In this document: positions 53,669 to 64,000 of the stretch, piece by piece
Position numbering within the stretch: position 1 is the first letter of the stretch
Layout of the letters: each line of letters starts with the position of its first letter
Origin: Theristus sp. LFF4_11
Lineage: Eukaryota; Nematoda; Chromadorea; Monhysterida; Xyalidae
Assembly (NCBI GenBank): GCA_030248135.1
Contig: JASANC010000556.1
Span: 1-64,000, forward strand
Direction: 5' to 3'
Length of the DNA: 64,000 bases
Made by a program: the position numbers and the translations under genes
Notes under the pieces: model-generated
What the model saw: the letters and a program-made list of their open reading frames with translations, nothing else
Database searches by the model: none
What the model was told of the DNA's origin: nothing

Positions 53669-53895
53669 CTTAGGCTTAGTTTTTAGCACGCTCTGTTTTT
53701 AGCAGAGCAGCACCCATGCAATTTTTGTTTTATTTAATAATAAGCACGCAGATCAAGAAAATCAAATGCGCTGCAAATTCCATTTTCAGATTTATTGCCA
53801 AAACAAATTACGTCGCCAAGCTATGGCGTGAAGATTGAAACGACCCATCATTCTCATTCATTCCTGCCTTGCCAGGTACCTCCGGTTCGCCTCTA

Positions 53896-54602
53896 CAGGG
53901 TGTTTCAGAAGTAGTGGGTAGGTGTTTGACGCGTTATTTCTCGAGTTGTGTTGAACCCTATTGAATGAAATATTGTTCAGGGAGGCTCAACTAAGATTTG
54001 TGCTAAATTTCAAAGAAATTTATTCACCTGCGCACGAATGACAGAGCAAAACAAAAGTTTCAAAAAATGGACCAGAAAATACCAAATCACGCGATACCAC
54101 CGGTCAACAAAGGACAGCATTCAAAAGAAAACTTCGAAATGTGTATGGCGATAACAGCAAACATCAACAACAACGCAACAGTGTCAACTCAATTAAATTG
54201 CTCAAATTGAGCCTCAATGCATCGCTTGCACCTATCCGTCACAGCCAAAACCGCCTTCTCTAGCATAAAAAAGGTCTACCACTTCCAAAAACCGGCAAAT
54301 ATAAAAAAACTACAACAAACAAATCGGATTAAATAAGATCTCGTATTCATTCATGCAACACGATTCGGCCGCATACAAGGTAATGTTTAACCCGGTGCCA
54401 AACCCCCAGTTGCGTGCTGAAATCAATGTTTTTTTGTGTTTTGCTATGTCATTCGCGGGCAGGTGAATGAATTTTTCTTAAATTTTGCACAAATCTAAGG
54501 TGAACTTTCTTGATCAACTGACTAAAATTTCATTCAATATGGGTGTACACAAGTCGAGAAATAACGCGTCAAACACCTACCCACTACTTCTGAAACACCC
54601 TG
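53896..54602. mobile_element. Mariner/Tc1-type MITE, 707 bp, ~150-bp TIRs
   Basis: Starts CAGGGTGTTTCAGAAGTAGTG and ends with its inverse, flanked by TA at both sides. The first 50 bases of each arm are almost identical and similarity continues to about 150 bp. No transposase ORF. Confidence 0.85.
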
Positions 54603-54906
54603 TAGTCATTCACATGGGAGCTGTCGGATCGGGTTGAGTCACTCACACGTAGGATTGTTAAACAAAAATTGAAATTTAAAAAAAATTAAATAAAAAACAA
54701 AAATGTCGATTTAAAAAATCGAAAGATTTTTTTCCAATACACTCTGAAAACCTCATTTTTGGCACAATTTTTCAAAAGTTTAACAAATTGTTTTATGATA
54801 TTACCTTGTAAACCACCAGCAGTCGATTTTGGACCGTTTTACCAATTGATTTTAGGCTTGAACAACTTTTGTACAGAAGTTTTTGAGCGTCGCAAAGCTT
54901 GTCTTA

Positions 54907-55326
54907 AGGCCCGTTTAGCCGTCCGTATTTGCATCCGGCACGGCACGTCACGTCACGTCAAACCTCGTTTATGCTGCAAAAAAGAGCAATCCGGCACGTC
55001 ACGGCACGTCACGTCTTGTTTTAGAACTCGCGCTCGTTTATGCCCCTGTGCGGCGACGTACGTCGACGTTCAGACAGATACGGACGCATAAACGATGACG
55101 TGACGTGACGTGCCGTGACGTGCCGGATGGTTTTAGAACACGCGCTCGTTTATGCTCCTGTACGGCGACGTGCGTCGACGTTCAGACAGATACGGACGCA
55201 TAAACGATGACGTGACGTGACGTGCCGTGACGTGCCGGATGGTTTTAGAACACGCGCTCGTTTATGCTCCTGTACGGCGACGTGCGTCGACGTTCAGACA
55301 GATACGGACGCATAACTAAAAGCCGT
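54907..55326 (+). repeat. 112-bp satellite rich in TGACGT, nearly three units
   Basis: GAACACGCGCTCGTTTATGC recurs at ~55025, 55137 and 55249, each followed by GGCGACGTGCGTCGACGTTC and CGGACGCATAAACGATGACG. GACGTGACGTGACGTGCCG ends each full unit. The left flank (CACGTCACGTCACGTC) mirrors the element at 12.3 kb. Confidence 0.9.
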
Positions 55327-55516
55327 GCGTCAAAGTTCAATTTTATCAATTTTGTTTACTTTTGTTGTTATTCATTGTGAGCACATGCTCACTCACTATC
55401 GTCCTGAAATGAGACATTTTTTTGATTATTTTCTGTATTCTCAAACAAAAATGTCAGCAGTTTAGTTTTTATTCAGTGAATTCACTAATTCAGTGAGTTT
55501 CAGCCATCACATGAAC

Positions 55517-55670
55517 TCCACAGTCGAACTCTAAATTATAGGGAATCAGCTGATTGGTTGGTGGTCACGTGATGCATGCTTTCTGTGCAGGCATTGCTGT
55601 GGGGAGGATGAGATTGGTTTGGACAAAATGTATGCATCACGATCACCAACCAATTAGCTGATTCTCTGGC
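55517..55670. mobile_element. MITE family CAATCAGCTGATTGG, copy 1
   Basis: AGGGAATCAGCTGATTGGTTGG at the left faces CCAACCAATTAGCTGATTC at the right. The inner block ATGCATGCTTTCTGTGCAGGC is shared with the copy at 59.1 kb. Confidence 0.65.
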
Positions 55671-55789
55671 TATTCACAACAAAAAAAACAGAGCCTGAAG
55701 TGCTGAATGCAAATTTGTGAGTGACTTTGTTTTGAAATCATAGCAATCCACAGAACACCAAAGAATTTGTCGTGCGGCAAAAAATGTGA

Positions 55790-55870
55790 AAATTTTTCTC
55801 TGCACAGTCTGCGAGTCGAACCAGCAACTAACCACTGCGCCATGCTGCCATGATTGCCGCTGGCTGTTAT
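55790..55870 (-). mobile_element. tRNA-like SINE fragment
   Basis: On the minus strand, GCATGGCGCAGTGGTTAG (A box) is followed too closely by GGTTCGACTCGCAG (B box), as if the anticodon region were deleted. Confidence 0.4.
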
Positions 55871-56155
55871 AGTCCATATCAATTGTGCAGCCGCAGCAAA
55901 CTATTTGTGCACGCGCACAGTTGGAAAACACAATGTGTTTTCGCCTGTTCTTCTGCTCTGCATTGAATGAACTGCTCGAAAGACTTGAGCGAAAGACGAA
56001 ATTTCAAAAGACTTGAATCTGTGGGTTGTTTCGAATTTGAGTTGCAATCTCCATTCTCCAGTCAAAATTGGTTGTTGTATGCACGGTGCAATGCACGGTG
56101 ACTGCCACATGTAAATTGCCAGTCTGATCTGGATATATGACAAGGTTATGAAAAC

Positions 56156-56427
56156 GCCGCGATCGTCCCAGGCCGCGATCATCCCAGGCCGCGATCGTCC
56201 AGGCCGCGATCGTCCCAGGCCGCGATCGTCCCAGGCCGCGATCGTCCCAGGCCGCGATCGTCCCGGGCCGCGATCATCCCGGGCCGCGATCATCCCAGGC
56301 CGCGATCGTCCCAGGCCGCGATCGTCCGGGCCGCGATCGTTCAGGCCGCGATCGTCCAGGCCGCGATCTTTCAGGCCGCGATGCTTCGGCCGCGATACTC
56401 CTGGCCGCGATCTCCTGGGCCGCGATA
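56156..56427 (-). repeat. Minisatellite array 2, inverse of array 1, about 18 units
   Basis: The inverse complement carries GATCGCGGCC every 15-16 bp. Read inward from the right edge, spacers run gaag, tgaaag, tggac, tgaac, cggac, tgggac, matching the order of variant units in array 1. Confidence 0.95.
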
Positions 56428-57971
56428 GTACATTTGCCAGACGAAGACAGTAAACACCTATCGAAGGTAAATCAAAACAAAACTGACAAAAATTGAAAAG
56501 CACAAAAACAATACCAATGGTGTGCATGCAAGATTTTGGAAACCACTGTGCATTCTCATTCTTAACACGAGTTTTACCAAGTTTGAATGATTTTACAGAA
56601 CAATTTATAAGATAGTCGCAATTCAGCAAACACATTTTTGACGACACGGGACAAAAAGACGGAAAACCCATGAAACAAAAAAAACATTCTTAATTGGAAA
56701 GCTAAAAAAGCAGCTCCAAAGCTGCTAAGGACCAGCTGCTGCAAACTCCATCGAGGCAAGCAAAATAAAAACAGCTTTTACAATAAAAACGGTCGAATAA
56801 CAACAAGTAAATGAGTTTTTTCGATCGCTCGAGCAATTTTCTCCTATAAGCCTTTTTAAAGCCAGAGCATTAAAAAATCTAGAAGACATATAAAACAAAA
56901 GCTAGCCAATGGTTTTTATAGTGTAATTACATTAGTCAGCAGACATTCTTGGTAGAATAAATGTAATGAAATGCAAAATGGGTTGGCTTGCGTGCTTTGC
57001 TTCCCATGGCAAACAGATTGAAATGCTTCCACTGGACTGAAAAAACGACGGTTTCAAAACAAATGCGACCCACCGTGTATTTCAAGTATTCAAAACTTTT
57101 CACCAAACAAAAGTGAACCACTTCGCGGACTCCGGCAATCTTTGAAACATAAATTGGCGACGCAAAATTCAAATTCAAGCGCAAAGTCGGAAATGAAATG
57201 ACAAAATTCTCCACAAAACATGTACCAGATTTTGTCGTTGCACAGTTGTCATGGTTACTTGCGCTATGCGCTTCGAAATACCCGTTATTACAAACTAAAT
57301 AATGTAGGTCGACTACTAACTGTGCTAGTAATAGCGCTAAGCTGAAATGCTAAGCTAGAATAAATAAACTTAACTGAACACCAACAGACCTCCCCTACTT
57401 CCAACTGTCTAGACGGATTTACCTTCGCATGAAACGCTAATTTCAAAATTTCGCAGCGCGTTCGATTTCGCCGGACGCAGCGTTCCCATGGTTATTCATT
57501 CGGCTATCCATTCAAATCCAACAATGTTCCTTCTGACGACGCTGTTCAGTTTCATCGAATCACTTGTAAACCGTAAATTCGCTCTGACGACCAGAATCAT
57601 CGAGAAAGAATAGACTAGCGGAGAAAATCCAGGAAGCAAACAAGATTTGAGAAAAACACCGGACTATAGGACTAACAATTGCTGGTGGCAAAGCTTTTAA
57701 TTTCATTAAGCAGCAACGCAATCAATTGGTTTAACAGCTTGTTGAATGGTTATATGTTCAGTGGTAACACTGATCAAGGAAGCTGTGCAACATCAGTAAG
57801 CTGCGCGAAACTGAGCCTTCTTCTATTCACATCCACATCCAATGATTTTCAGCTTCACTTGCACCAACACAGTTGAAACATTCTTGTCAATTGAGTTGTC
57901 CAAGAAACACGTTGGAACCATGGAGACTTCTGAATCATTTGTTTGAGGTCCGTGCGGACTCATGGTCGTTG
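56428..57971. other. Intergenic; no gene seen
   Basis: Downstream of the methyltransferase gene and likely holding its 3' UTR near 57.9 kb. Short ORFs only. Confidence 0.45.
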
Positions 57972-60924
57972 TCAAACCATTGCAGTCTGAAAATCAGAGA
58001 TTCGCATTGAGTCGCTCAGTTGAATGCCCACTTCTATGCCCATTTGCGGTTTGGCTGAGTTTGCAAAACGAAAAATGCCTAACTAGATGAGTTGTGTTTC
58101 CCAATAACACTGCTAAAAAGCGAAGAATGTTTCAAAAACATGTGCACACAAAAAAGGCTTCACAAGTTTTCACTGTTCTGCCTGAACCACAGCAAAAATG
58201 TCCACCATGATAAAAAAAACAACTCCGCTTTAACACCAACAACAAGAAGCTCACGCGCAACATTCAGAAATTCCTGGAACGTCTGCGAATTTCGCACGGC
58301 GCTCATCACGAAACACTCTGCTGCGTCGGATTTGTGGCGGCTAAAAACAAGAAGACACGGTGGCGGAAGCACGTCGGAAACGTTCAACATCGTTGGCGAA
58401 CGAAAATGCACTCTGAATTTCACTGCCAAAAGCAAATGCAGCAGTTTTCGACTGCAGAAATTCTTCAAATCAGCGTGAAAATCCAGAATTTCGGTTTCAG
58501 ACTAATTTGAAATTTTATTTCAATTTTAAAATTCAAATCAGCGATAGACTCATGGCTCATAAGACAGCGCACGTTAATCCATCCACACCACAAAGCAACA
58601 ACGAAATGTGCGAAAATTTGTGCAGAAAAAAAGGCCAACTCACCCCAACAGTAAACGAACCGTACGGCATAATGGGATAAACAGTGACGCATCAAACAAT
58701 ACATCAGCAGCTACAATCAAACTGTACTCCGGTAAAGTTTTTAGCATCTCGTGATCAAACGAAGTCCAGTCCAACGAGCAAACGTCTGTTTTCGTTGCAA
58801 TGCGGTCGAGTAACTGCAGAAAAACAAGCTATTTATAAAAAAGTCATAAATCACAAACAAGTTTTGTCCATTAAAACTCCAAACTACCAAACATGCATCC
58901 ACACAAACACTAAAAAATGAAAAAAAAATCGAAAAAGGAAAAGATAACTTGAGCGGCCCGCGTTTGAACCTGATCAGGTTCATGCACCAACCAATCAGCT
59001 AATGAGCTAAGTTTCCAGTCCGACTATACGCGATTTTGTGTTTCAATTCGTACGAATTTTATTTTGAGTCAAACTCTAACTTATAGGCAATCAGCTGATC
59101 CGTTGATCACCACGTAATGCATGTTTTCTGTGCAGGCATTGCTGCAGTCTCTGTCCTGCACAGAAAACAAACATCACGTGATCCTCAACCAACCAGCTGA
59201 TTGCTTACAATTTAGAGTTTGACTGTGGCTACAATGTGCGCGCTCATTGAGCACAACGGTGGTACAACAAGCGATTTCAAAATAATGATCTGCGTCGTTT
59301 TATGAGCACCACAAAACAGCCACAACCAACCGTTTTGTTCAACAGCAAATTCTGTTCCACCAACTGCAGCACGCGTGCGTGCCAGTCCGTAAATGTGTAC
59401 GACTCAATGGCACTGTCGACCGAACCATGACATTTTTCAAAATCAGCAGCGCCAACCACAGTCAGTAGCCCAGTGAGGCCAGTACCGCAGCCAAGCTCCA
59501 GAATCCTTGTCCGACCAATCGAATTGGCGGGAAATTTGAATTTCCGCAGGAGCCAGTCGGTGAGGGCATAAGCGGCCTGAGAGTACCATGTTTTTTTAAT
59601 TTCGAAAGGCACGTTGATTGGTTGACCAACCAAAACATTCTATCAGTTGTATAAAATAAGAGAAATCCACAACATACCTTCCAAGTTGACATGCCCGTGG
59701 TTCCGTCCGAAATGCTGCGTGCACTTTCTCGCACAACCACAGCGCGATTGTCGGTGCAAAACGGCTGAAAACGAAAAACAAAAAATCTGAACAGCAATAA
59801 AAAAAGTAAACACAGAACAAGAGCTTCTGGAATTCCGATCAAATGCGAATTTGATCGGAATTCCAGAAGCTGATTGTGATGGTAACAAAACTTATTTTTT
59901 TGGTTCCGAGACTCAATGCGCGCATTGATAGGTAAACAATTGCATGCATGTCTCTAGATGGTTGCTAATATAAATTTTTTGGGGTTCTGCGTCTTTATGC
60001 GTTTGCAGACGTAAAAAGGAAACTATTTTCAATATTTATGTGGCAATTCAAAATAGTCTAAGTGACCCGGACCGGGCCCTATTTAGGGGACACAGATCAC
60101 TTTACCAATTTTGAATTCCCGCGTCAAGCATGAAACTGTTTACCGATCTATGAGCGCATTGAGTTTCGAAACCAAAATAAAAGATAGTAACCAGTGTGCG
60201 CACAAGTCGCGTTCCGGAGGTGGTGGAAAAACAACGATTGATAGCATAGAACATAGAATTTAGGCGACGTTTTTAACCAAGACTTCAGAGTGCCACCAAC
60301 ATGCCATCGTGTTTCTGTCATAAAGTGCCTATACGCCCCTCAGCAGGATCCCCGAGTGCATGCATGAAAACGCACAGACAACACGACAAGTGACGAGAGA
60401 AAAACAGAAACAGTCTGGAACGGACACTAAAAACCGGACTAGCCGACGAAAGCAAGAAGATTCGATGTCTGCACTCAGGTGACTCGCTCTGCTTCATCAG
60501 CGCACACAAAGTTTCGTACAATTGATCGTCTGTGTATTCGATTCGATGTGATTCCATCTAAAATTACATCATGACTTGAGTTAGAACATACAGCCAGTGA
60601 GCTCTGTGCAGTTGTAGCAAGCAGCAAAACTGATTTTAATGAACAAACCTCGGAAATCAGACGTTTCAACACTTTAACGGTGTAACTCGGATCACGAAAT
60701 CGCACATCAAAATCCGATTGAAAGCTCCGACGCAGCAAAGTTTGTACGAATATTTCTTGTTTTTGGTAGTCAATTTCAGACAGGGAATGGACAATTTGGG
60801 AAAACGGAAGACACGACAGTGGAACACGTGCGAGGTAAAGGCGGCAAAACGTGTGCACTCGAAGCTGAAACGAAACAATGCTGCAAGCAGCTGAGTGTTG
60901 CAGCAATACGCTGCCGTTAATCAT
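57972..60924 (-). CDS. EEF2KMT: EEF2 lysine methyltransferase (FAM86 family)
   Basis: Exons in gene order: 60649-60924, 60435-60557, 59678-59764, 59331-59576, 58644-58813, 58255-58451, 57972-58054; about 393 aa, in frame. The N-terminal helical region carries DPSYTVKVLKRLISEMESH and LYETLCALMKQSES, the FAM86 pattern. Next come SDGTTGMSTWKAAYALTDWLL and SAM-binding motif I RTRILELGCGTGLTGLL, then TDWHARVLQLVEQNLLLN, SLDWTSFDHEML, LIVAADVLFDASLF and FVMSAVRNSQTFQEFL. Family members methylate a lysine of elongation factor 2 in the cytosol using SAM. The exon 2 donor, the start (residues before LRVHTF may be intron) and the short last exon are less sure. Introns hold a SINE fragment, a MITE and a perfect hairpin. 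Confidence 0.85.
59066..59227. mobile_element. MITE family CAATCAGCTGATTGG, copy 2 (methyltransferase intron 4)
   Basis: GTCAAACTCTAACTTATAGGC, then AATCAGCTGATC, at the left face the inverse (GATTGCTTACAATTTAGAGTTTGAC) at the right. Arms match for about 70 bp, meeting at CTGTGCAGG. Confidence 0.8.
59822..59871. repeat. Perfect 23-bp inverted repeat with 4-base loop
   Basis: AGCTTCTGGAATTCCGATC continues to AAAT, then GCGA, then the exact inverse. It lies in the intron between exons 2 and 3 of the methyltransferase gene. Confidence 0.9.
59890..60187 (+). mobile_element. MITE family CAATGCG, copy 9 (methyltransferase intron 2)
   Basis: Both end types present: GTTCCGAGACTCAATGCGCG at the left and CGCATTGAGTTTCGAAACC, then AAAATAAAAGAT, at the right. 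It is ~70 bp longer than copy 3 owing to a doubled left end. Confidence 0.75.
60298..60390 (-). mobile_element. SINE-A fragment (methyltransferase intron 2)
   Basis: GTCATAAAGTGCCTATACGCC and GATCCCCGAGTGC with CGCACAGACAAC match the head and body junction of SINE-A in inverse. Confidence 0.6.
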
Positions 60925-61135
60925 CGTGCTGGACTCATTTTGTGCACTTGGGACTGTCTGTCACTGCGGTGAAACGTGAATAAACAGCACCGCTTTCAAA
61001 AACAAAACTTCTTACCAAATGATTCTGGTCCGTTTTGTCGGATGCGCACACTTCAGTGCTGCACTTGTTTTCAATCATTTCACAATTTTTTGCGTCACAC
61101 AATCGTTTTATAATGCAATCACTCCAACTGCATTT

Positions 61136-62440
61136 TTATGTTTTCGAATCCTCTTCCTGCTGTTCGTTCTGATGCTGAAAACGTGACGAACGAAAATAAA
61201 TTGGCGTCGCGTGTTGCTCGATTTTATCCTTCAGCGTACGCTTGCCGCGACTGTCGCGTCCTAAAATCGATTTTTTTTGCTGAAATTTCAACCATTAAAT
61301 CAAATTCAAATTATCAAACCACATTCAATTTACCACCGAAATCGACCGTCACACAAGTGACAACGGCATAACATGACAACACGCAGATGCGCTGTGTTTC
61401 AGCGTCATGGCGCATGGCTGCAGCGAATCAGCGGTCTCAACAAAGCTCTCCAAGACTCACCAGCATGCGTGCCGGGCGGCGTGTACACAGGTCTCGGGTA
61501 TGGAATCCGGTAATGCGTGGCGATTTCCAATCTCGCTTCAGCCTCGCGCACAAGCAAACGAATCTGGTTTTCGTCTGTGGCCTGAAAACTGTCGAAAAAA
61601 TTAGCTAATCGAGTTGCATTTTGGCTGCTGATCAAACTGATAACCAGACATGCACGGGAGCCTGGTATGCCTGTTCCAAGGCCGATCCAGGAACAGGCAT
61701 GACGGTCGGTCGGAACAGGCATCATCTACCAGGTTTGGAGCGGTCAGTCGAACAAATCATCCATTGTTCATCAACCAATTTGCAAAACATGAAAACAGCA
61801 ATTTGCAAAAAAATTTGCGCTTCGCGCAACATTGTCAACCACGCATTTTTTATTTCCTACCTAGTAGCAAAGCAAGACAATGTGTTATTATATGTGTTTT
61901 GTTTGGTGTTGTGGTGAATGAATTGAAACGTTGACCGAAGAGTCTGATGGGCGTGGGTAATAAAAAAACGCTGCAAAAATCTACAGCGACCCCATAAAAG
62001 TTAGTACCACCCAGTAGGTTACCCTTTTTTGGCCGGCTTGGCTACCTACCAGGTACAGGCATGAAAATGGCTCCCGTGCCCGTGCACCTCTGCTAATAAC
62101 CAGCTCTAGCTGATTGGTCACACAGCCAATTCTCATGATATAAATAGAACAAGAGCAAGCTGGTGGCAACGAAAGACGGAACCCACGACTCACTTCGAGC
62201 TAATCCGATAAAAATATCACTTTGATACATATCGAACAAACAACAAGGAAAGCAAACAAAGCAAATGAAAACCGCACAAACGGTCTTGTTGACGCGAAAT
62301 GTGTGCCGTGCCTCCTGTCGAATGTACACGCGTTCTTTCTCGGTGTTTTCCGGTTTTTTTGCTTGCCAATTTTGACCGAGACGTAAAATTTGACGATACA
62401 GCCGAATAACTTGGCGTTTATGCTGGTCGATCGGTGACAT
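61136..62440 (-). CDS. LYRM1: LYR-motif protein, LYRM1-like
   Basis: Exons in gene order: 62282-62440, 61461-61581, 61136-61260; in frame, 134 aa (human LYRM1 122). It begins MSPIDQHKRQVIRLYRQILR with the LYR-type motif, then EKERVYIRQEARHTFRVNK. Exon 2 gives EIATHYRIPYPRPVYTPPG, very close to the EIGLHYKIPYPRPIHLPP block of LYRM1. The C-terminus has IEQHATPIYFRSS. LYR proteins bind mitochondrial acyl carrier protein and help Fe-S or respiratory assembly in general; the specific partner of LYRM1 is not inferred. Intron 1 contains an inverted-repeat element. Confidence 0.92.
61650..62085. mobile_element. Inverted-repeat element in LYRM1 intron 1
   Basis: GCACGGGAGCCTGGTATGCC at the left faces GGCATGAAAATGGCTCCCGTGC at the right. 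The inner copies of AACAGGCAT and CTACCAGGT repeat the end motif. No transposase ORF. Confidence 0.6.
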
Positions 62441-63104
62441 TCAGAGAAATTCAATCGGTGCTACGCTTTTCAACGTTTTTGTTTGTAATTTGCAACTTTT
62501 ATTCTGCACGACATGACCGATAGAACTTTTTTAGTTGGAAATAATGCTGAACAGGAAACCTCAGCGTTGCAGGTAACTCGTGGCTGAGAGGGCACGAAGT
62601 TCAAAAAATAGTTTCACGCCATTGCCCATGCAATATTTTTTATAAAACTGATCCTATTTTCTCCTGTATTTTGGTCATTTTATACAAGGTATAACAACGT
62701 AAATTAATCAGTTCAAACAGTTCACAGAATACTGCGTAATTGCACACAAATTGAACAAAGTACAACCGATAAGGCACAATCACAAATTGCGGAAAATTTT
62801 AAAAATAAAAAACAACATAATTATCCCGTTACACGTGACCACTGCGGATTCCAATCTGCTATTTTTCTCTCATAATCTGCGACATGATCGCAGAAAGAAC
62901 GACAACATTCAACTGAACAAAAAGTTCAAGCGCAAACAAAACCCTGCACTTCCAGATGGTTTCTTGCTGAATGATGGCATGGCACAACCAATCAGCGTTG
63001 CTCCAAAAAACGATGAGTTCGACAGACGTAAACCAAGTTGACCGAGAATTATCAACCATTGAAAAAACAAGTTTTAATACAAGTGACTCCTTTTTACAAT
63101 TGCT
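62441..63104. other. Upstream of LYRM1; no gene seen
   Basis: Holds the LYRM1 promoter and the 3' side of the next gene. Short ORFs only. Confidence 0.4.
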
Positions 63105-63263
63105 TCAAGCGTTTTTCAATCCATGTGGTCGCATTTGCGCTTCCCACTCGACCGGGAAGAACAGAACGGCAGCTAGAAAATTGAGAACAGCCAGAATCAA
63201 CAGCTGAACGTTCAGATAAAGTGCTGAGCCATAGTAGAACGAGGCACAGGACGCCAGCGACTG
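63105..63263 (-). CDS. Last exon of an unidentified membrane protein (partial)
   Basis: After an acceptor TTTCGTTTTCAG the minus strand encodes [19 protein letters not shown] and [20 protein letters not shown], then a short polar tail and a stop at 63105. The hydrophobic stretch of about 20 residues looks like one membrane helix. Earlier exons were not found in the 740 bp to the window edge and may lie beyond it. No family recognised. Confidence 0.35.
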   Translation of the reverse strand, partial: QSLASCASFYYGSALYLNVQLLILAVLNFLAAVLFFPVEWEAQMRPHGLKNA

Positions 63264-64000
63264 AAAACGAAACGCACTCGGTGGCAGCGAAAACGTGCGT
63301 GCTTTGAATTCACTGCTTTTGGGGGAGGGGCAACAACAACGCGTGTTGATGGCCGAGCACACCGCGCACTCGCTGATTGGCTGAATTCAAGTTGCACGCA
63401 CTCATTTGGCCATTCTTGGTTGCCCCACCCCAATCACGTACTCTTTTGGACCTTTTCAGTTCTCAGTGTTCTGTGGAGTTTTAAAATTTTGCTTTTGGTA
63501 GGCCCCTGCTGGTCCTTGTTGAAATTCATCATGCGCGATGTTTGGACAAATGCTGCAAGTTGAACATGTTTTTATTGCAAGCCAGTCTGTCTGGTGCAGT
63601 TGCTTGCCGTCAGCGTTATCGCCAACAAGCGTGCCACAACATTTGCACCAACAATACTGTACACTGTACATGCTTGGTCTTGTCTGTTGTACAAATAAAC
63701 AGAGTGCTTTGTTGCCGGTATTTCAATGTGGTATTTTGCTATTTGTGTCATAAGCGGTAACAGGTGCAGCAAACAAACGTGAAAAAACAACGAGTTTTGT
63801 CGCAGCCCTCCACACGCTGATTGGACGTATCATGTCAGTTCCAACAATCAGCTAGCGTTGCAGAAATTATCTGCTACTGCTTGAGTGTGAACTGGCCAGC
63901 AGAAGTCTGCGTTGTATCACAGTTAGGGTTGGCGAACACCGGCTTTTAAACCGTGCGAAAAATGCCAATGCCAACCGTAATCTCCCTAACCACTTGCACT
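63264..64000. other. Right edge; no gene recognised
   Basis: Short ORFs on both strands without family features. It may be intron of the gene whose last exon lies at 63105-63263. Confidence 0.35.

Noticed and set aside
53359..56427. CRISPR-like arrays
   Set aside because: Units are contiguous 15-16 bp minisatellite repeats without spacers, in an animal genome.

Overview
This window is nuclear DNA of an invertebrate animal. Its protein genes are split by many short introns (mostly 50-150 bp) with gt...ttttcag or ttttag borders, and transposon debris fills the introns and gaps. The muscle myosin heavy chain reads most like nematode myosins (start, P-loop region and converter region), and the 3' splice sites are nematode-like. 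However, AHI1/jouberin and calcyphosine-like genes, both usually tied to cilia or flagella, sit nearby. An early-branching nematode or another worm-like ecdysozoan fits best; I cannot name the species.

Layout. 1-2.1 kb: 5' end of a BEL/Pao LTR retrotransposon on the minus strand, running off the left edge. 2.1-7.6 kb: gene-poor, with several miniature inverted-repeat elements (MITEs). 7.7-10.7 kb (+): a rhodopsin-family neuropeptide receptor of the TRH-receptor type. 10.7-14 kb: no recognised gene, one odd ORF cluster. 14.1-26.7 kb (+): a complete muscle myosin heavy chain in 42 exons, with a 2.2 kb Helitron in one intron and a SINE and a MITE in others. From 27.7 kb onward every recognised gene is on the minus strand: acid ceramidase-like hydrolase (27.7-29.8 kb, possibly from 30.2), LRRC58-like leucine-rich repeat protein (33.2-36.3), AHI1/jouberin (38.1-46.6), calcyphosine-like EF-hand protein (48.4-50.2), EEF2 lysine methyltransferase of the FAM86 family (58.0-60.9), LYRM1-like LYR protein (61.1-62.4), and an unidentified membrane-protein exon (63.1-63.3).

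The genes do not form one pathway; they are housekeeping, muscle, ciliary and signalling genes. Most exon models here were checked by reading frame across every junction. Predicted lengths are close to those of the families: myosin 1958 aa, calcyphosine-like 208 aa, ceramidase 389 aa, AHI1 1113 aa, LYRM1 134 aa.

The richest part of the window is its repeat biology: at least ten element families, several with three or more copies. These include a G-run MITE with CCGTATTACC ends, a nine-copy MITE, two tRNA-derived SINEs, a Helitron, Tc1/mariner-type MITEs, a 149-bp satellite, a 112-bp CRE-like satellite and a pair of inverted GATCGCGGCC minisatellite arrays. One long inverted-repeat element supplies the last 31 codons of the LRRC58-like gene. 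I saw no defence system, CRISPR array or clearly new multigene system.
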